A stretch of 64,000 nucleotides of DNA from Clostridia bacterium (lineage in GTDB: Bacteria; Bacillota_A; Clostridia; Oscillospirales; CAG-272): the NCBI GenBank assembly GCA_017542695.1, contig JAFXWT010000093.1, forward strand, positions 32,475 to 96,474. The letters are read 5' to 3'. A program made the position numbers and the translations under genes. The notes beneath the pieces are model-generated. The model did not search any database. It was not told the origin of the DNA and saw only the letters and a list, made by a program, of their open reading frames with translations. The number at the start of each line of letters is the position of its first letter. Position 1 is the stretch's first letter. Shown here in pieces: positions 25,247 through 33,823 of this stretch.

Positions 25247-27139
25247 TTATTTTTTGAACTTATTATATACAGTCTCAAACCATTGTTCGCTGTCCGGTAT
25301 CGGTCGGCGGTTTTCAAAGCGCGAACGCGCCGCGCCGCAAGAAAACGACGTATATTCGACTTTGTCCCAATGTTCTTCGTCGATCCCGTCGCACCCGATT
25401 ATAAGGTACGAGCCGCGCGACTTCCCGCCGTCGTCGATGTAGTCGCGTATCGCCGAAAGATACGTCAGCGCCGTTACTATCACGTCGCGGTTTATCATCG
25501 CCTCGCCGATATCGGAAATGTCGGCGAGCTTGTATTTTTCGTCAAAAACGTCGTATTCGTTTTTGAAATACGCGATCGCCGCGACGATCTTATCTCTGTC
25601 GCGCAAAAACGCGCCGCACTCCGACACGATCTTTCCGTATTCGCGCCGAAGCGCGATGATACCGTCCGTCGTCAGTGAGCCGCCGTCAAGCGACATAAGA
25701 CGAGCCGCCGTCTTTTCGATCTCTTCCTTTATCGCGGCCGCGGACACGTGCTCCGGCTCTCTCTCGGCTATCTTCTGCGCCGCGCGCGTCGACGACACCT
25801 GCGTCGAGTTCAGCGCCGAGCCGCCAGGGCGGTAAACGCCGAACACGCCCGCACACTCGCCTGCGGGGTAAAAATGACGGAGCGTCGTGCTCTCGTAATC
25901 GGTCGTCACGGCGAGACCGCCGTTGTTATGCTGCGCGCAGACGGATATTTCGAGAAGTTCGCTTTTCAGATCAATTCCGTGGTCGGCGTAGAGCTTTATC
26001 GCCGGCGCATTCATCTTTTCGAGTCGCTCGATCGGCGTGCCGAGCAGCGCGCCCGAGTTTATAAGGTACTGCCGCGCCTCGTCGCCGATGAGGGAAAAGT
26101 CGAACCCCGCGGGGTTTTTCGTAAAATCGAGGTACACGCGCCGCCCGTTTTTCATTTCGTTATAAACGGCGACGTCGACCTTTGATGACACCGAAGCGCC
26201 GCCGAGCTTCCGCGGGTCGAACGGCCACTGGTATCCCTTCAAAAACACCGCGTCCGCCGCCGCGCCGACAGAACCGAATACGTCCGGGAGAAATTCGCGC
26301 TCGCGCCCGTCTTTGTCTATCGAAACGTATCTCGGTATCACCTGCTGATACGTCCCCGACAGATTCCAGCGGAATTTGACGGAGGCGATGCCGTACTGCG
26401 ATTCGGTCAGCGACGCGCCCTCGGCTCCCGCTTCAAACGCCGCGCCGAGCGCGCACGTCTGACTTATGGGATAGACGCTCGATTCGTATATCGCGCTCGG
26501 ACCGCCGACGGCGTAGATTATGTCGGGCGCGAGGAAAACGCACATACCCGTAGGATTTTCATCACTTTCGGAGAGTTTTCTCACCGTCACGACGCCGACG
26601 GCACGAGAGCCGTCCGTCAGTATCTTTATTACCCTGTGCCCCGACAAAACGGGGATGTTTTTTTCCATTACGGCGCGCTCAAGCGCCTCGGTCATGTATT
26701 TTGACGTGAGAGGTCCGCACGACGTCGCGCGGCGACGCTCATCGTGATCGGTCCTGTAGCCGACGAACTCGCCGTATTCGTTATACGGGAACGGCACGCC
26801 GAGTAGGGCGAGCTTATAAAAGCACCGCGCCGAATACGCCGCCTCGATCAGCGCCGTGTCGCCGTTGATGCTCCCGCCGTCGTAGAGCGTCCTTGCCATA
26901 TCGTATACGGAATCGGGCGCGCCGCCTGCCGACGAGAGTTTATAGTACGTCTGCTTGTCGCTGCCCGTGTTGCGTGACGTTCCCATCATGCGCCCTTCGG
27001 TGACGACGGCGATGTTCTTTCTGCCGAGCGAGTACAGCGTGTCCGCGGCGTTATATCCCGCCGCACCCGAGCCGACGACTATCGCGTCGAACTCGAAAAC
27101 GGGAATTTCGCATCCCGCAAAAAACATCGTTTTCATCAT
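25247..27139 (-). CDS. FAD-dependent reductase of the fumarate reductase/aspartate oxidase flavoprotein family
   Basis: 630 residues. The FAD-binding Rossmann motif is VVGSGAAGYNAA (Gly23, Gly25, Gly28); GTSRNTGSDKQTYY, CGPLTSKYMTEAL, AVGGPSAIYESSVYP and HNNGGLAVTTDYESTTLRHFYPAGECAG follow the FrdA/NadB pattern. The C-terminal helical domain is present. Relatives reduce C=C bonds (fumarate, urocanate, cinnamate types) or oxidise aspartate; the substrate here cannot be told. No signal peptide or covalent FMN domain is seen, so it is cytosolic. The ATG overlaps the SDR stop (ATGA). Last gene of the redox operon. Confidence 0.85.
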   Translation of the reverse strand: MMKTMFFAGCEIPVFEFDAIVVGSGAAGYNAADTLYSLGRKNIAVVTEGRMMGTSRNTGSDKQTYYKLSSAGGAPDSVYDMARTLYDGGSINGDTALIEAAYSARCFYKLALLGVPFPYNEYGEFVGYRTDHDERRRATSCGPLTSKYMTEALERAVMEKNIPVLSGHRVIKILTDGSRAVGVVTVRKLSESDENPTGMCVFLAPDIIYAVGGPSAIYESSVYPISQTCALGAAFEAGAEGASLTESQYGIASVKFRWNLSGTYQQVIPRYVSIDKDGREREFLPDVFGSVGAAADAVFLKGYQWPFDPRKLGGASVSSKVDVAVYNEMKNGRRVYLDFTKNPAGFDFSLIGDEARQYLINSGALLGTPIERLEKMNAPAIKLYADHGIDLKSELLEISVCAQHNNGGLAVTTDYESTTLRHFYPAGECAGVFGVYRPGGSALNSTQVSSTRAAQKIAEREPEHVSAAAIKEEIEKTAARLMSLDGGSLTTDGIIALRREYGKIVSECGAFLRDRDKIVAAIAYFKNEYDVFDEKYKLADISDIGEAMINRDVIVTALTYLSAIRDYIDDGGKSRGSYLIIGCDGIDEEHWDKVEYTSFSCGAARSRFENRRPIPDSEQWFETVYNKFKK

Positions 27140-27894
27140 AGTCTCTGAATATGGAATCCGCCGTCGACGTTGATTATCTCGCCTGTCGAATAGCCGAGAT
27201 ATCCCGACGCGAGCATAAGAACCGCTCTCGCCACGTCCTCGGGCTGCCCCATTCTCTGTATCGGAAGAAGCCCGCCGTCGATAAGCGCCTCGTATTTGCC
27301 TTTGACGCCCGCCGTCATCGGCGTTTCGATGATGCCGGGGCGCACCTCGTAAACGCGCACCGGCGTTTTTGCGAGGCGGTCGGCGAACAGCGTCGTCACC
27401 ATTGCAAGCCCCGCTTTCGAGATGCAGTATTCACCGCGGTTCGTGCTGGATGTATATACCGACATTGACGTGATGTTGATTATCGCCGACCCGAATCCGC
27501 CGCCGACCATCGCGTTTGCGACGGCTTGCGTAAGAAAGAAAGTGCCCTTGAGATTGATATTCAGAAGCCTGTCCATACTCTGCTCGCTCATTTCGAGGAT
27601 GTCGCGGCGCTCTGTCGGCGCAACGCCCGCGTTGTTGACGAGAACGTCGATCTTTCCGAATTTTTCAACGACGGTTTTTACAAGATTGTTTCTGTCCTCG
27701 TCTTTTGAGATGTCCGTTCTGACGTACATCGAATCGGGAGTGAACGCGCGAAGCTCTTCGAGCAGCGACTGAACGAGCTCGTCGCCCTCACTTGCCACCG
27801 ATGCACTTACGACGGTAAATCCGTTCTGGGCGAGGAGCTTTGCCGTTGCGCGTCCGATGCCGCGGTCAGATCCCGTAACTATTGCAACTTTCAT
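27136..27894 (-). CDS. SDR-family NAD(P)-dependent oxidoreductase (FabG-like)
   Basis: 252 residues. Classical SDR motifs: TGSDRGIG (7-14), VLVNNAGV, catalytic Ser143, Tyr156 and Lys160 (YCISK), and VRPGIIETPM. The C-terminal INVDGGFHIQ is typical of FabG-type 3-ketoacyl or ketone reductases. It overlaps the OYE homologue (27891) and the flavoprotein gene by four bases each, so all three are cotranslated and very likely act in one pathway rather than in fatty acid synthesis. Confidence 0.9.
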   Translation of the reverse strand: MKVAIVTGSDRGIGRATAKLLAQNGFTVVSASVASEGDELVQSLLEELRAFTPDSMYVRTDISKDEDRNNLVKTVVEKFGKIDVLVNNAGVAPTERRDILEMSEQSMDRLLNINLKGTFFLTQAVANAMVGGGFGSAIINITSMSVYTSSTNRGEYCISKAGLAMVTTLFADRLAKTPVRVYEVRPGIIETPMTAGVKGKYEALIDGGLLPIQRMGQPEDVARAVLMLASGYLGYSTGEIINVDGGFHIQRL

Positions 27895-29240
27895 TTTTTG
27901 TCTGCCTCCATTACATTTTTTCTATAAAGGGGAAGATAAACTTCCTGATCTCTGATAGGACAGCCCGTAACGCTGCCGTGGCGCATCAGCTCCGTGCATT
28001 TGGAGCAGGTGATGCAAGTTTTCGCCGAGTCGAATTTGCCCGCGAGCATATCACGCGCGAATTCGGGATAGGCGAACGCCATGCGCCCGAAGCCGACGAC
28101 GTCGGCGCAGCCGCCGATTATCGCGCCCGCCGCGGCGTACGGTGAAAATTCGCGCAGATAGCTGTACCCCGTGCCGATGACAGTCAGCGACGGGAGAGCT
28201 TCCTTGATCTCCTTTGCCGCGGATATCAGCCGCGACACGCCCGCGAGCGGGTGCTCGTTTGCCACGTATCCGCCCTTGTTGTACGGGCGGTTGATGTGCG
28301 GCTCAAGATACGGCGAGCCCATCGTCATGTCGATGACCGACAGCCCGAAGTCTCGCATCAGCTCGGAAAGAAGGCGCTTCGCTTCGGTAAGTTCGGGCGT
28401 TTTCGCGCCGTCCTTTGTCGTGCCGTAGCCGTATGGATAGGGGAGCATATCTGATACGCCGAAGCGCGAGCCGAGTATCATCCCGCTCGGAATGACGGCG
28501 CGCACCGCCGTGAAAATGTCTTTGATAAGTCTCGTCCTGTTCTCGTATGAACCGCCGTATTTGCCCTCGCGCAGAAAGGCCGACAGTGCCTCGGAGAGAA
28601 GATACTGATGGCAGATCTTTACGTCAACGCCGTCAAATCCCGCTTCGGCGGCGAGAGTTGTCGCCTCCGCATAGCGCGCGGGGAGCGTGTCGAGATATTC
28701 GTCCGTCGCCGCGGGCGTTCCCTTGTCCTGCGGACGAAATTTTTCGATCTCGGGGTTTACCTGCATGATTATCGGGTGCGGCGTGCACGAGTTTTTCGAG
28801 AAGCGCCCCGAATGAGTCAGCTGCGCGATGATCGGCGCGCCCGTGATCTTCTTGAAGTCCGCGACGAGCGCGGCGAACTTTCCGACGTTCTCTTTCGTTA
28901 TCATCAGCTGGTGATCGGACGTGCGCCCCTCGGGGCAGACGGCTATCGCCTCGCTCCATACGAGCGCCGCTCCGCTCGACGCAAAGCGCATATATCGGCG
29001 GTGCGAAAGCTCGCTCGGCGAACCGTCAATCTCCCCGTCAAAGCCCTCCATAGGGTGAACGGACAGGGAATTATCGAGCGTGTACTTTTTCTCGCCCGTT
29101 TCAATGACGGCATTTCTTTTCAGCGGAGACAGATCGCGGCTGATCGGTATGTTATACCCGTTCTTGCGGATGATGAAATCAAGCTCGTCGAGCGACGAAA
29201 AGTTGTATGTATTTTTGTTTTTCATGTCGTATGCGTACAT
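27891..29240 (-). CDS. NADH:flavin oxidoreductase (old yellow enzyme family) with Fe-S cysteines, no C-terminal flavin domain
   Basis: 449 residues from the ATG at 29240, which has GAGGTGG ahead; a GTG four codons earlier is the alternative. The TIM barrel shows NSLSVHPMEGFDG, ALVWSEAIAV, QLTHSGR, DVKICHQYLLSEALSAF, KYGGSYENRTR and GFGRMAFAYPEFA. A cluster CITCSKC with a fourth Cys 12 residues on (Cys409, 412, 415, 427) matches the [4Fe-4S] site of 2,4-dienoyl-CoA reductase. That class normally carries a further FAD/NAD domain of about 250 residues, which is absent, so another protein must supply electrons, perhaps the flavoprotein encoded two genes on. The usual HGAHGYL active-site text reads KICHQYL. 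Confidence 0.85.
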   Translation of the reverse strand: MYAYDMKNKNTYNFSSLDELDFIIRKNGYNIPISRDLSPLKRNAVIETGEKKYTLDNSLSVHPMEGFDGEIDGSPSELSHRRYMRFASSGAALVWSEAIAVCPEGRTSDHQLMITKENVGKFAALVADFKKITGAPIIAQLTHSGRFSKNSCTPHPIIMQVNPEIEKFRPQDKGTPAATDEYLDTLPARYAEATTLAAEAGFDGVDVKICHQYLLSEALSAFLREGKYGGSYENRTRLIKDIFTAVRAVIPSGMILGSRFGVSDMLPYPYGYGTTKDGAKTPELTEAKRLLSELMRDFGLSVIDMTMGSPYLEPHINRPYNKGGYVANEHPLAGVSRLISAAKEIKEALPSLTVIGTGYSYLREFSPYAAAGAIIGGCADVVGFGRMAFAYPEFARDMLAGKFDSAKTCITCSKCTELMRHGSVTGCPIRDQEVYLPLYRKNVMEADKK

Positions 29241-29248
29241 AATCCACC

Positions 29249-30256
29249 TCACGCCATTGTTAAAAGCATTTTTGCCGTGACTTCGTATTTCGTCGGCTCG
29301 CCGCGCGTGTACGCCTCAAATTCGGAGTACATATATTCGCCGAGGCGGAAGCACTCGTTCCCGACACTGCCCGCGACGTGCGGCGTCAGGAATACATTCG
29401 GGAGCGAGTAAAGCTCGCTCTGCTCGACGGGCGGTTCGACGGGATCGGTTACGTCGAGGATCGCCGCGCGCGTAGGCACTTCCTTCATTGCCGCGATCAT
29501 ATCGGCTTCGACGACCTGCGCGCCGCGCCCTGTGTTGATGAACACCGCGCCTTTGCCCATTTTATCAAACAGGGATTTGTTTATCATTCCCCTCGTCTGT
29601 TCGTTGTTTGCCAGATGGTTTGAAATGACGTTGCAGTTTTCAAATATCCATTCAAGATTCTTTTTCGTAACTCCGAGCGCCTTTGCCGCTTCGTCGGGCA
29701 GGAACGGGTCGAAAACATAAATATCGAGATCTGTATGTTCAAGGTTATGTATGACTCCCTTGCCGATCATCCCCGCACCCAGAAGCCCGACTTTCGTTCT
29801 GAAATTCCCGGGGTAGAGCGTTTCGGGATCGGCCGTTTTCCACTCCTCGCGCGAACGGACTCGGCGGCGGAAAAACCCCTTGTTTGCGAGAATGATCTCC
29901 GACGCGGCGATCTCGGCAACGGGAACTGAATTTGCCGCCCACGCGCTGAATACTTTCACACCGCACTCGATATACGGTTTTGCAAAATACTGCACCGTCC
30001 CCGCCGAGTAAAACACGGCGCGAAGTCGCGGCAGATATGTCTTTATCTGCTCTTCGGTTAGTTTTAACATTCCCCACGTCGAGAAAACGATCTCAACGTC
30101 TTTCATCTCGTCCGCACGGGCGAAAAACTCGTCTGCGCTCTTTACGGGCGGGAGCATATTCGTCTTTTCGGAAATTTTCTTTTTAAGCTCGTCCGAGTAC
30201 ACCGCGTCGATGTTCTGCGGACGCTCGGTCATAATGACCGAAACCGGTTTGTTCAT
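29249..30256 (-). CDS. D-isomer-specific 2-hydroxyacid dehydrogenase
   Basis: 335 residues. The NAD-binding motif is VGLLGAGMIGKGV; VFINTGRGAQVVEADMI carries the substrate Arg and the TPHVAGSVG segment carries the catalytic His. The N-terminal catalytic subdomain is longer and more divergent than in lactate or glycerate dehydrogenases. It interconverts a 2-oxoacid and a D-2-hydroxyacid; the substrate is unknown. The ATG overlaps the uracil-DNA glycosylase stop (ATGA) and its end lies nine bases before the OYE start. Confidence 0.9.
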   Translation of the reverse strand: MNKPVSVIMTERPQNIDAVYSDELKKKISEKTNMLPPVKSADEFFARADEMKDVEIVFSTWGMLKLTEEQIKTYLPRLRAVFYSAGTVQYFAKPYIECGVKVFSAWAANSVPVAEIAASEIILANKGFFRRRVRSREEWKTADPETLYPGNFRTKVGLLGAGMIGKGVIHNLEHTDLDIYVFDPFLPDEAAKALGVTKKNLEWIFENCNVISNHLANNEQTRGMINKSLFDKMGKGAVFINTGRGAQVVEADMIAAMKEVPTRAAILDVTDPVEPPVEQSELYSLPNVFLTPHVAGSVGNECFRLGEYMYSEFEAYTRGEPTKYEVTAKMLLTMA

Positions 30257-30813
30257 CTTTCATTTACCTCATCGTATTTCTTTTTTATATCCATCATGTC
30301 CCACATCATCTCGTCGCGCTTCGACGTGTCGCGCAGCAGCGCTGACGGATGATACACGGCGCACATTCCGAAGTCGCCGCGCATAAACCATTTTCCGTGG
30401 TCGCGCGTTATTTTGAAATCAGGCGAGATGAGCCGCGTCGCCGCAATGCGCCCGAGACAAACGATGATCTTCGGTTCGATCGCCTTCACCTGCTCGCGCA
30501 GATGCGGCAGACAGGCGTCCTCTTCCTCGGGCAGTGGGTCTCGATTGTGCGGTGGGCGGCATTTTAAGATGTTTGCGATATAAACGTCCTCGCGGCGTAT
30601 GCCGACGGAAATGAGATACTTGTCGAAAAGCTGCCCCGCCGCGCCGACAAAGGGGATTCCCGTCTTGTCCTCGTTTTCTCCGGGCGCCTCGCCGACGAAC
30701 ATCAGCGTCGCGCGCTCGTTTCCGACTCCGTATACAAGGTTCGTCCGCGTCTTACAGAGAGCGCATTTTTCACATTTCCCGCATTCGTTTTTAAGCGTTT
30801 CGAGAGTCGACAC
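30253..30813 (-). CDS. Uracil-DNA glycosylase, family 4 (Fe-S type)
   Basis: 186 residues from the GTG at 30813; GGAGGCAGTACG gives the ribosome site. Family 4/5-type enzymes remove uracil from DNA using the motif GEAPGENEDKTGIPFVGAAG, seen near residue 42, and hold a [4Fe-4S] cluster through N-terminal cysteines (CGKCEKCALC, Cys11-20) and later ones (NILKCRPPHNRDP and further). The C-terminal HPSALLR motif is present. It is the first gene of an overlapping operon with four redox enzymes, a pairing with no obvious functional sense. Confidence 0.9.
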   Translation of the reverse strand: MSTLETLKNECGKCEKCALCKTRTNLVYGVGNERATLMFVGEAPGENEDKTGIPFVGAAGQLFDKYLISVGIRREDVYIANILKCRPPHNRDPLPEEEDACLPHLREQVKAIEPKIIVCLGRIAATRLISPDFKITRDHGKWFMRGDFGMCAVYHPSALLRDTSKRDEMMWDMMDIKKKYDEVNER

Positions 30814-30834
30814 CGTACTGCCTCCGATCAAAAA

Positions 30835-30861
30835 AAGTGTGCGAAATCATCTCGCACACTT
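30835..30861 (-). terminator. Hairpin with T run: MecA-gene terminator and 5' leader hairpin of the redox operon
   Basis: Ten-base perfect arms (AAGTGTGCGA/TCGCACACTT) around a 7-nt loop, followed on the minus strand by seven T residues and then the glycosylase ribosome site. The promoter at 30862-30890 lies directly upstream, so transcripts from it start inside or at this hairpin. Confidence 0.75.
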
Positions 30862-30890
30862 ATAATATTATATATTTATCGCAATGTCAA
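30862..30890 (-). promoter_or_regulatory. Promoter of the uracil-DNA glycosylase/redox operon
   Basis: On the minus strand a perfect TTGACA (30885-30890), 17 nt, TATTAT (30862-30867). The start site would fall within the next 7 bases, at the base of the leader hairpin. Confidence 0.75.
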
Positions 30891-30896
30891 GAGTTA

Positions 30897-31502
30897 TCAG
30901 CAGTTTTCGGCAATGATTTTAACCGCGCCCGACTCCGCGATGCATCCGCAGTGCTCTTTTATGTACGAAGAGGCGCATGGCGCGTCGCATTTTTCTCCGA
31001 ATTCCGAAAGAAACGAAAACTGCCTCACAAGGCGAGACGACGTCGGCTTATCCGCGCCGCCGACGATGAGAAAGTATTTACCGCCGTTGTCGTAGTAAGC
31101 CCCGCTCTCTCCGTCAAATCCGCGCGCGGCGAGCTGTCGGCACGCGCCCGCCATCATTTCAAGCCCGTCGAACTTGTAAGAAACGGAGCTTTGCCCGTCG
31201 GTCTTTTCGGGGGCGAATCTGTAATTTTCCTTGATGTAGCCCACTTTGCCTCCTCCTTTTGCGGCGCGTCTGCATACGAAAAGCTCGCACCCGCCGCCTT
31301 TGTCGTCGAACAAGCTGATCTCGATATTGCCGCGCGCCGCGTCAAATCCCGTTTCGCGCTGTACGATGTCGAGTATCTGCCACAGCGCGCGGCGCGCGCC
31401 CGTGCTTTTCTTTGCCAAATCAAAAGACGTTATTTCAAGTTCGTTTAAGTCGGGCGGCGTGAGCGAAACGACGACTCCGCGCCCGAACGGAATGATCTCC
31501 AT
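30897..31502 (-). CDS. mecA: MecA-like adaptor protein
   Basis: 201 residues from the ATG at 31502 (GGAGAAATGT upstream). MecA binds substrates through its N-terminal part and hands them to ClpC through its C-terminal part. Seen: MEIIPFGRGVVVSLTPPDLNELEI, ALWQILDIVQRETGFD, a central linker, YKFDGLEMMAGACRQL, GGKYFLIV, and the end FGEKCDAP with IKEHCGCIAESGAVKII, which follow the MecA domain pattern. Similarity is moderate, so a divergent family member is the safest call. It diverges from the WecA/TagO-type gene. Confidence 0.7.
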   Translation of the reverse strand: MEIIPFGRGVVVSLTPPDLNELEITSFDLAKKSTGARRALWQILDIVQRETGFDAARGNIEISLFDDKGGGCELFVCRRAAKGGGKVGYIKENYRFAPEKTDGQSSVSYKFDGLEMMAGACRQLAARGFDGESGAYYDNGGKYFLIVGGADKPTSSRLVRQFSFLSEFGEKCDAPCASSYIKEHCGCIAESGAVKIIAENC

Positions 31503-31607
31503 ACATTTCTCCGAAATAATACAACGTATATACTGATTATATATCATTTCATCCGAAAAAACCAGTCGCAAATTTATGGAAGTTTTCCGCGTTTTGAAAA
31601 AGAATAC

Positions 31608-31640
31608 TTGAAATATCCGAAAAATGTGGTATGATATAAT
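31608..31640 (+). promoter_or_regulatory. Promoter of the WecA/TagO-type gene
   Basis: TTGAAA (31608-31613), 16 nt, TATGAT (31630-31635); an overlapping TATAAT lies at 31635-31640. Confidence 0.55.
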
Positions 31641-31685
31641 TGTATAAATATAATAATATGACCAAAAGAGTCATTCGGAGAAAGT

Positions 31686-32780
31686 ATGCTCTCGACCGAT
31701 CTGTTGTCTTACAATGATTTTATATATATTGCCATCTTGCTCGCATCGTTTTTGCTTTCATTCGGGCTCACTCCGACGATGCGCCGATTTGCCACGCGCG
31801 TCGGTGTTGTGGACAAGCCCGACGGGAAACGCAAATTTCAGAAAGCGCCCGTGGCGTATCTCGGCGGAGTTGCGATCGTTTTGTCGTTTCTCGTCGTTTC
31901 GACGTGTGTGCTGACGTTTTTCGGCGCCGTTACAAAGACTTTCGCGGTAATCGTCATCGGAACGATCGCAATGGCGGCGCTCGGACTTGTCGACGATGTC
32001 GTCGACATGAAGTCGTACGTAAAATTCGGCGGGCAGGTGCTGATAGCGACGTTGACCGTCGTTTTCGGCGGCTCGATCGAATACGTCGAGTTTTTCGGGA
32101 AATATATCTCTTTCGGCGTGCTCTCCGCGCCGCTGACGGTGATATGGATAGTCCTCGTCGTCAACGCCGTCAATATGATCGACGGGCTCGACGGCCTCGC
32201 CTGCGGCATATCGGCGTTTTCGCTGATGGCGATGTTCGTTTCCTCGCTTGCGAAAGGCGATATCACGAGCGCCGTCGTTTGCTGCGCGCTCTGCGGCGCG
32301 TCACTCGGTTTTTTGCCGTACAATATAACTCCGGCGTCGATATTCATGGGAGATTCGGGCGCGATGGCGCTCGGATACGTCATGGCGGCGGTGTCGGTGT
32401 TCGGCTTTGCGAAAGGCCCGGCGCTGATCTCACTTGTCATTCCGGCGCTTGTGCTCGCAGTGCCCGTGTCCGACGCGGTGCGCCTCTTCTTCGAGCGGAT
32501 ATTCAAAGGGAGAAGCCCGTTTTCGTCCGATCGCCTGCATATACATCATAAACTCGTCGACATGGGCATGACTCCGCGTCAGGCAGTGCTGACGCTGTAC
32601 GTCGTTTCGTCCGTGTTCGGCATATCGGCCGTTTTATATATCAGATATAAGACAGCCGCGGTGATAATCGCGCTTCTCGCGTTCGCGGCGTTGCTCGTTT
32701 TGCGCTTTGCGCCGTCGCTTCCGAAATTAAAGAGCCGCGCGGAACGCGCAAACATCGCGGAAAAGGAGGATGAAAAATGA
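31686..32780 (+). CDS. Undecaprenyl-phosphate sugar-1-phosphate transferase (WecA/TagO/MraY family)
   Basis: 364 residues with about eleven transmembrane segments. The family loads a HexNAc-1-phosphate from UDP-sugar on undecaprenyl phosphate and starts teichoic acid, antigen or other wall-glycan synthesis. Motifs: VDKPDGKRKFQKAPVAYLGG, LGLVDDVVDMKS, VNAVNMIDGLDGLACG, FLPYNITPASIFMGDSG and SDRLHIHHKL. The HIHH motif marks the WecA/TagO rather than the MraY branch. No glycan cluster surrounds it. The next gene starts four bases before its end. Confidence 0.92.
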   Translation: MLSTDLLSYNDFIYIAILLASFLLSFGLTPTMRRFATRVGVVDKPDGKRKFQKAPVAYLGGVAIVLSFLVVSTCVLTFFGAVTKTFAVIVIGTIAMAALGLVDDVVDMKSYVKFGGQVLIATLTVVFGGSIEYVEFFGKYISFGVLSAPLTVIWIVLVVNAVNMIDGLDGLACGISAFSLMAMFVSSLAKGDITSAVVCCALCGASLGFLPYNITPASIFMGDSGAMALGYVMAAVSVFGFAKGPALISLVIPALVLAVPVSDAVRLFFERIFKGRSPFSSDRLHIHHKLVDMGMTPRQAVLTLYVVSSVFGISAVLYIRYKTAAVIIALLAFAALLVLRFAPSLPKLKSRAERANIAEKEDEK

Positions 32781-33541
32781 AAAAGACCGAATCGAACGGA
32801 CTGACGTCGCTCATTTCGATGCTTTCCATTCTGTTTGCGTTCGTCCTCGTTTGCGTGATCTGCGTTGCTGTTCTCGTTCGCCTCGGCATTATGAATGTCG
32901 ACTGGCTGGCGCCGGCGTCGAGCGACGACGGAAAACCTTCTTCCACCGCGCAAAGCGAACGCGAAATATCGGGCGAGATGAGCGAGATCGTCCTTGACGA
33001 AACGAGCATCCGCCGCGTGCTGTCCGAGCTTCCGTTTTACGATAATTTCTACGCCAAGATCTATGCGACGTACATAGGCAGCGACGGCCCGGGCGGCATA
33101 TTCAAGATCGAGTCGTACGACGTATACCGCAACGGCGGCAAGTATAAGATAATAACGTACAACAACCACATGGCAAAGATAAGAACGCTGATCTGCGACG
33201 GTGAAAACGTATTCATCAAAGATGAGACATCGGGCATGATCCGCACATTCTCCGTCAGCGACGGGTTCACGTTCTATTCAGACGCGCCGATGCCCGATTT
33301 TTCCGTGTTCAAAAACGAAAGATACGACATCGACAGATATTATATTTCGGGCGACGAATACGTTTTCGTCTGCACTTTCCCCGATATGAACATAACAGAC
33401 GAGGTGCGCGTCTCCGTCGACACGGGGGCCGTCACCATGTTCAAATCGACGATCGGAGGGCGGCAATTTTACAGCTACGAGCTTTTCACCTTCGATACGA
33501 ACCGCACGTTCGACGAGAGCGAATTTTCGATTTCAGAATAG
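32777..33541 (+). CDS. Membrane-anchored extracytoplasmic protein, unknown
   Basis: 254 residues. One N-terminal transmembrane helix (MLSILFAFVLVCVICVAVLV, about 15-34) and a beta-rich outer domain with repeated strand text (YKIITYNNHMAKIRTLICDGENVFIKDE, GAVTMFKST). The strand order resembles LolA/LppX-type lipid-binding folds, but this is impression only. It starts inside the end of the WecA/TagO-type gene (ATGA overlap), so it may aid wall-glycan or lipid-carrier handling. Its 3' end overlaps the convergent small gene by nine bases. Confidence 0.65.
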   Translation: MKKTESNGLTSLISMLSILFAFVLVCVICVAVLVRLGIMNVDWLAPASSDDGKPSSTAQSEREISGEMSEIVLDETSIRRVLSELPFYDNFYAKIYATYIGSDGPGGIFKIESYDVYRNGGKYKIITYNNHMAKIRTLICDGENVFIKDETSGMIRTFSVSDGFTFYSDAPMPDFSVFKNERYDIDRYYISGDEYVFVCTFPDMNITDEVRVSVDTGAVTMFKSTIGGRQFYSYELFTFDTNRTFDESEFSISE

Positions 33542-33817
33542 TATAAGCATCAAAAGCAGACCGAGAGAAAGCAGATCGTCATCGTCTCGAAAGACGAGCA
33601 TCGCCGCCGCGCCGAAAATGAGCAGATCCTCGGTCGAAATTTTGTCGAAAAGCCCTGGTCTTACGGGAACGGGCGGAGGCGGAGGGGGCGGCGGACAGCC
33701 GCACATTCCGTCGTTTTGCGGCGGCGGAGGCGGAACGTCGCGCATAACGGCGTTGCCGCTGTAATCGGGCGGCACGCGGATATCGCCGCTGTCGCCGATG
33801 TAGTTCTTGCTGTACAT
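33533..33817 (-). CDS. Small proline-rich conserved clostridial protein
   Basis: 94 residues. N-terminal IRVPPDYSGNA, then two proline runs around a CGC pair, and a C-terminal hydrophobic segment with an acidic knot (LLIFGAAAMLVFRDDDDLLSLGLLLMLILF). Small proteins of this design (short polar head, DDxLL hydrophobic tail) are common in Clostridia; none I know has an assigned function. GAGGTATC precedes the ATG. It is third of three small genes in a row on this strand. Confidence 0.65.
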   Translation of the reverse strand: MYSKNYIGDSGDIRVPPDYSGNAVMRDVPPPPPQNDGMCGCPPPPPPPPVPVRPGLFDKISTEDLLIFGAAAMLVFRDDDDLLSLGLLLMLILF

Positions 33818-33823
33818 GATACC

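Noticed and set aside
25247..30256. Bile-acid (bai) type operon
   Set aside because: No baiB, baiE or baiF homologues are present and the OYE lacks the C-terminal domain, so only a loose resemblance remains.
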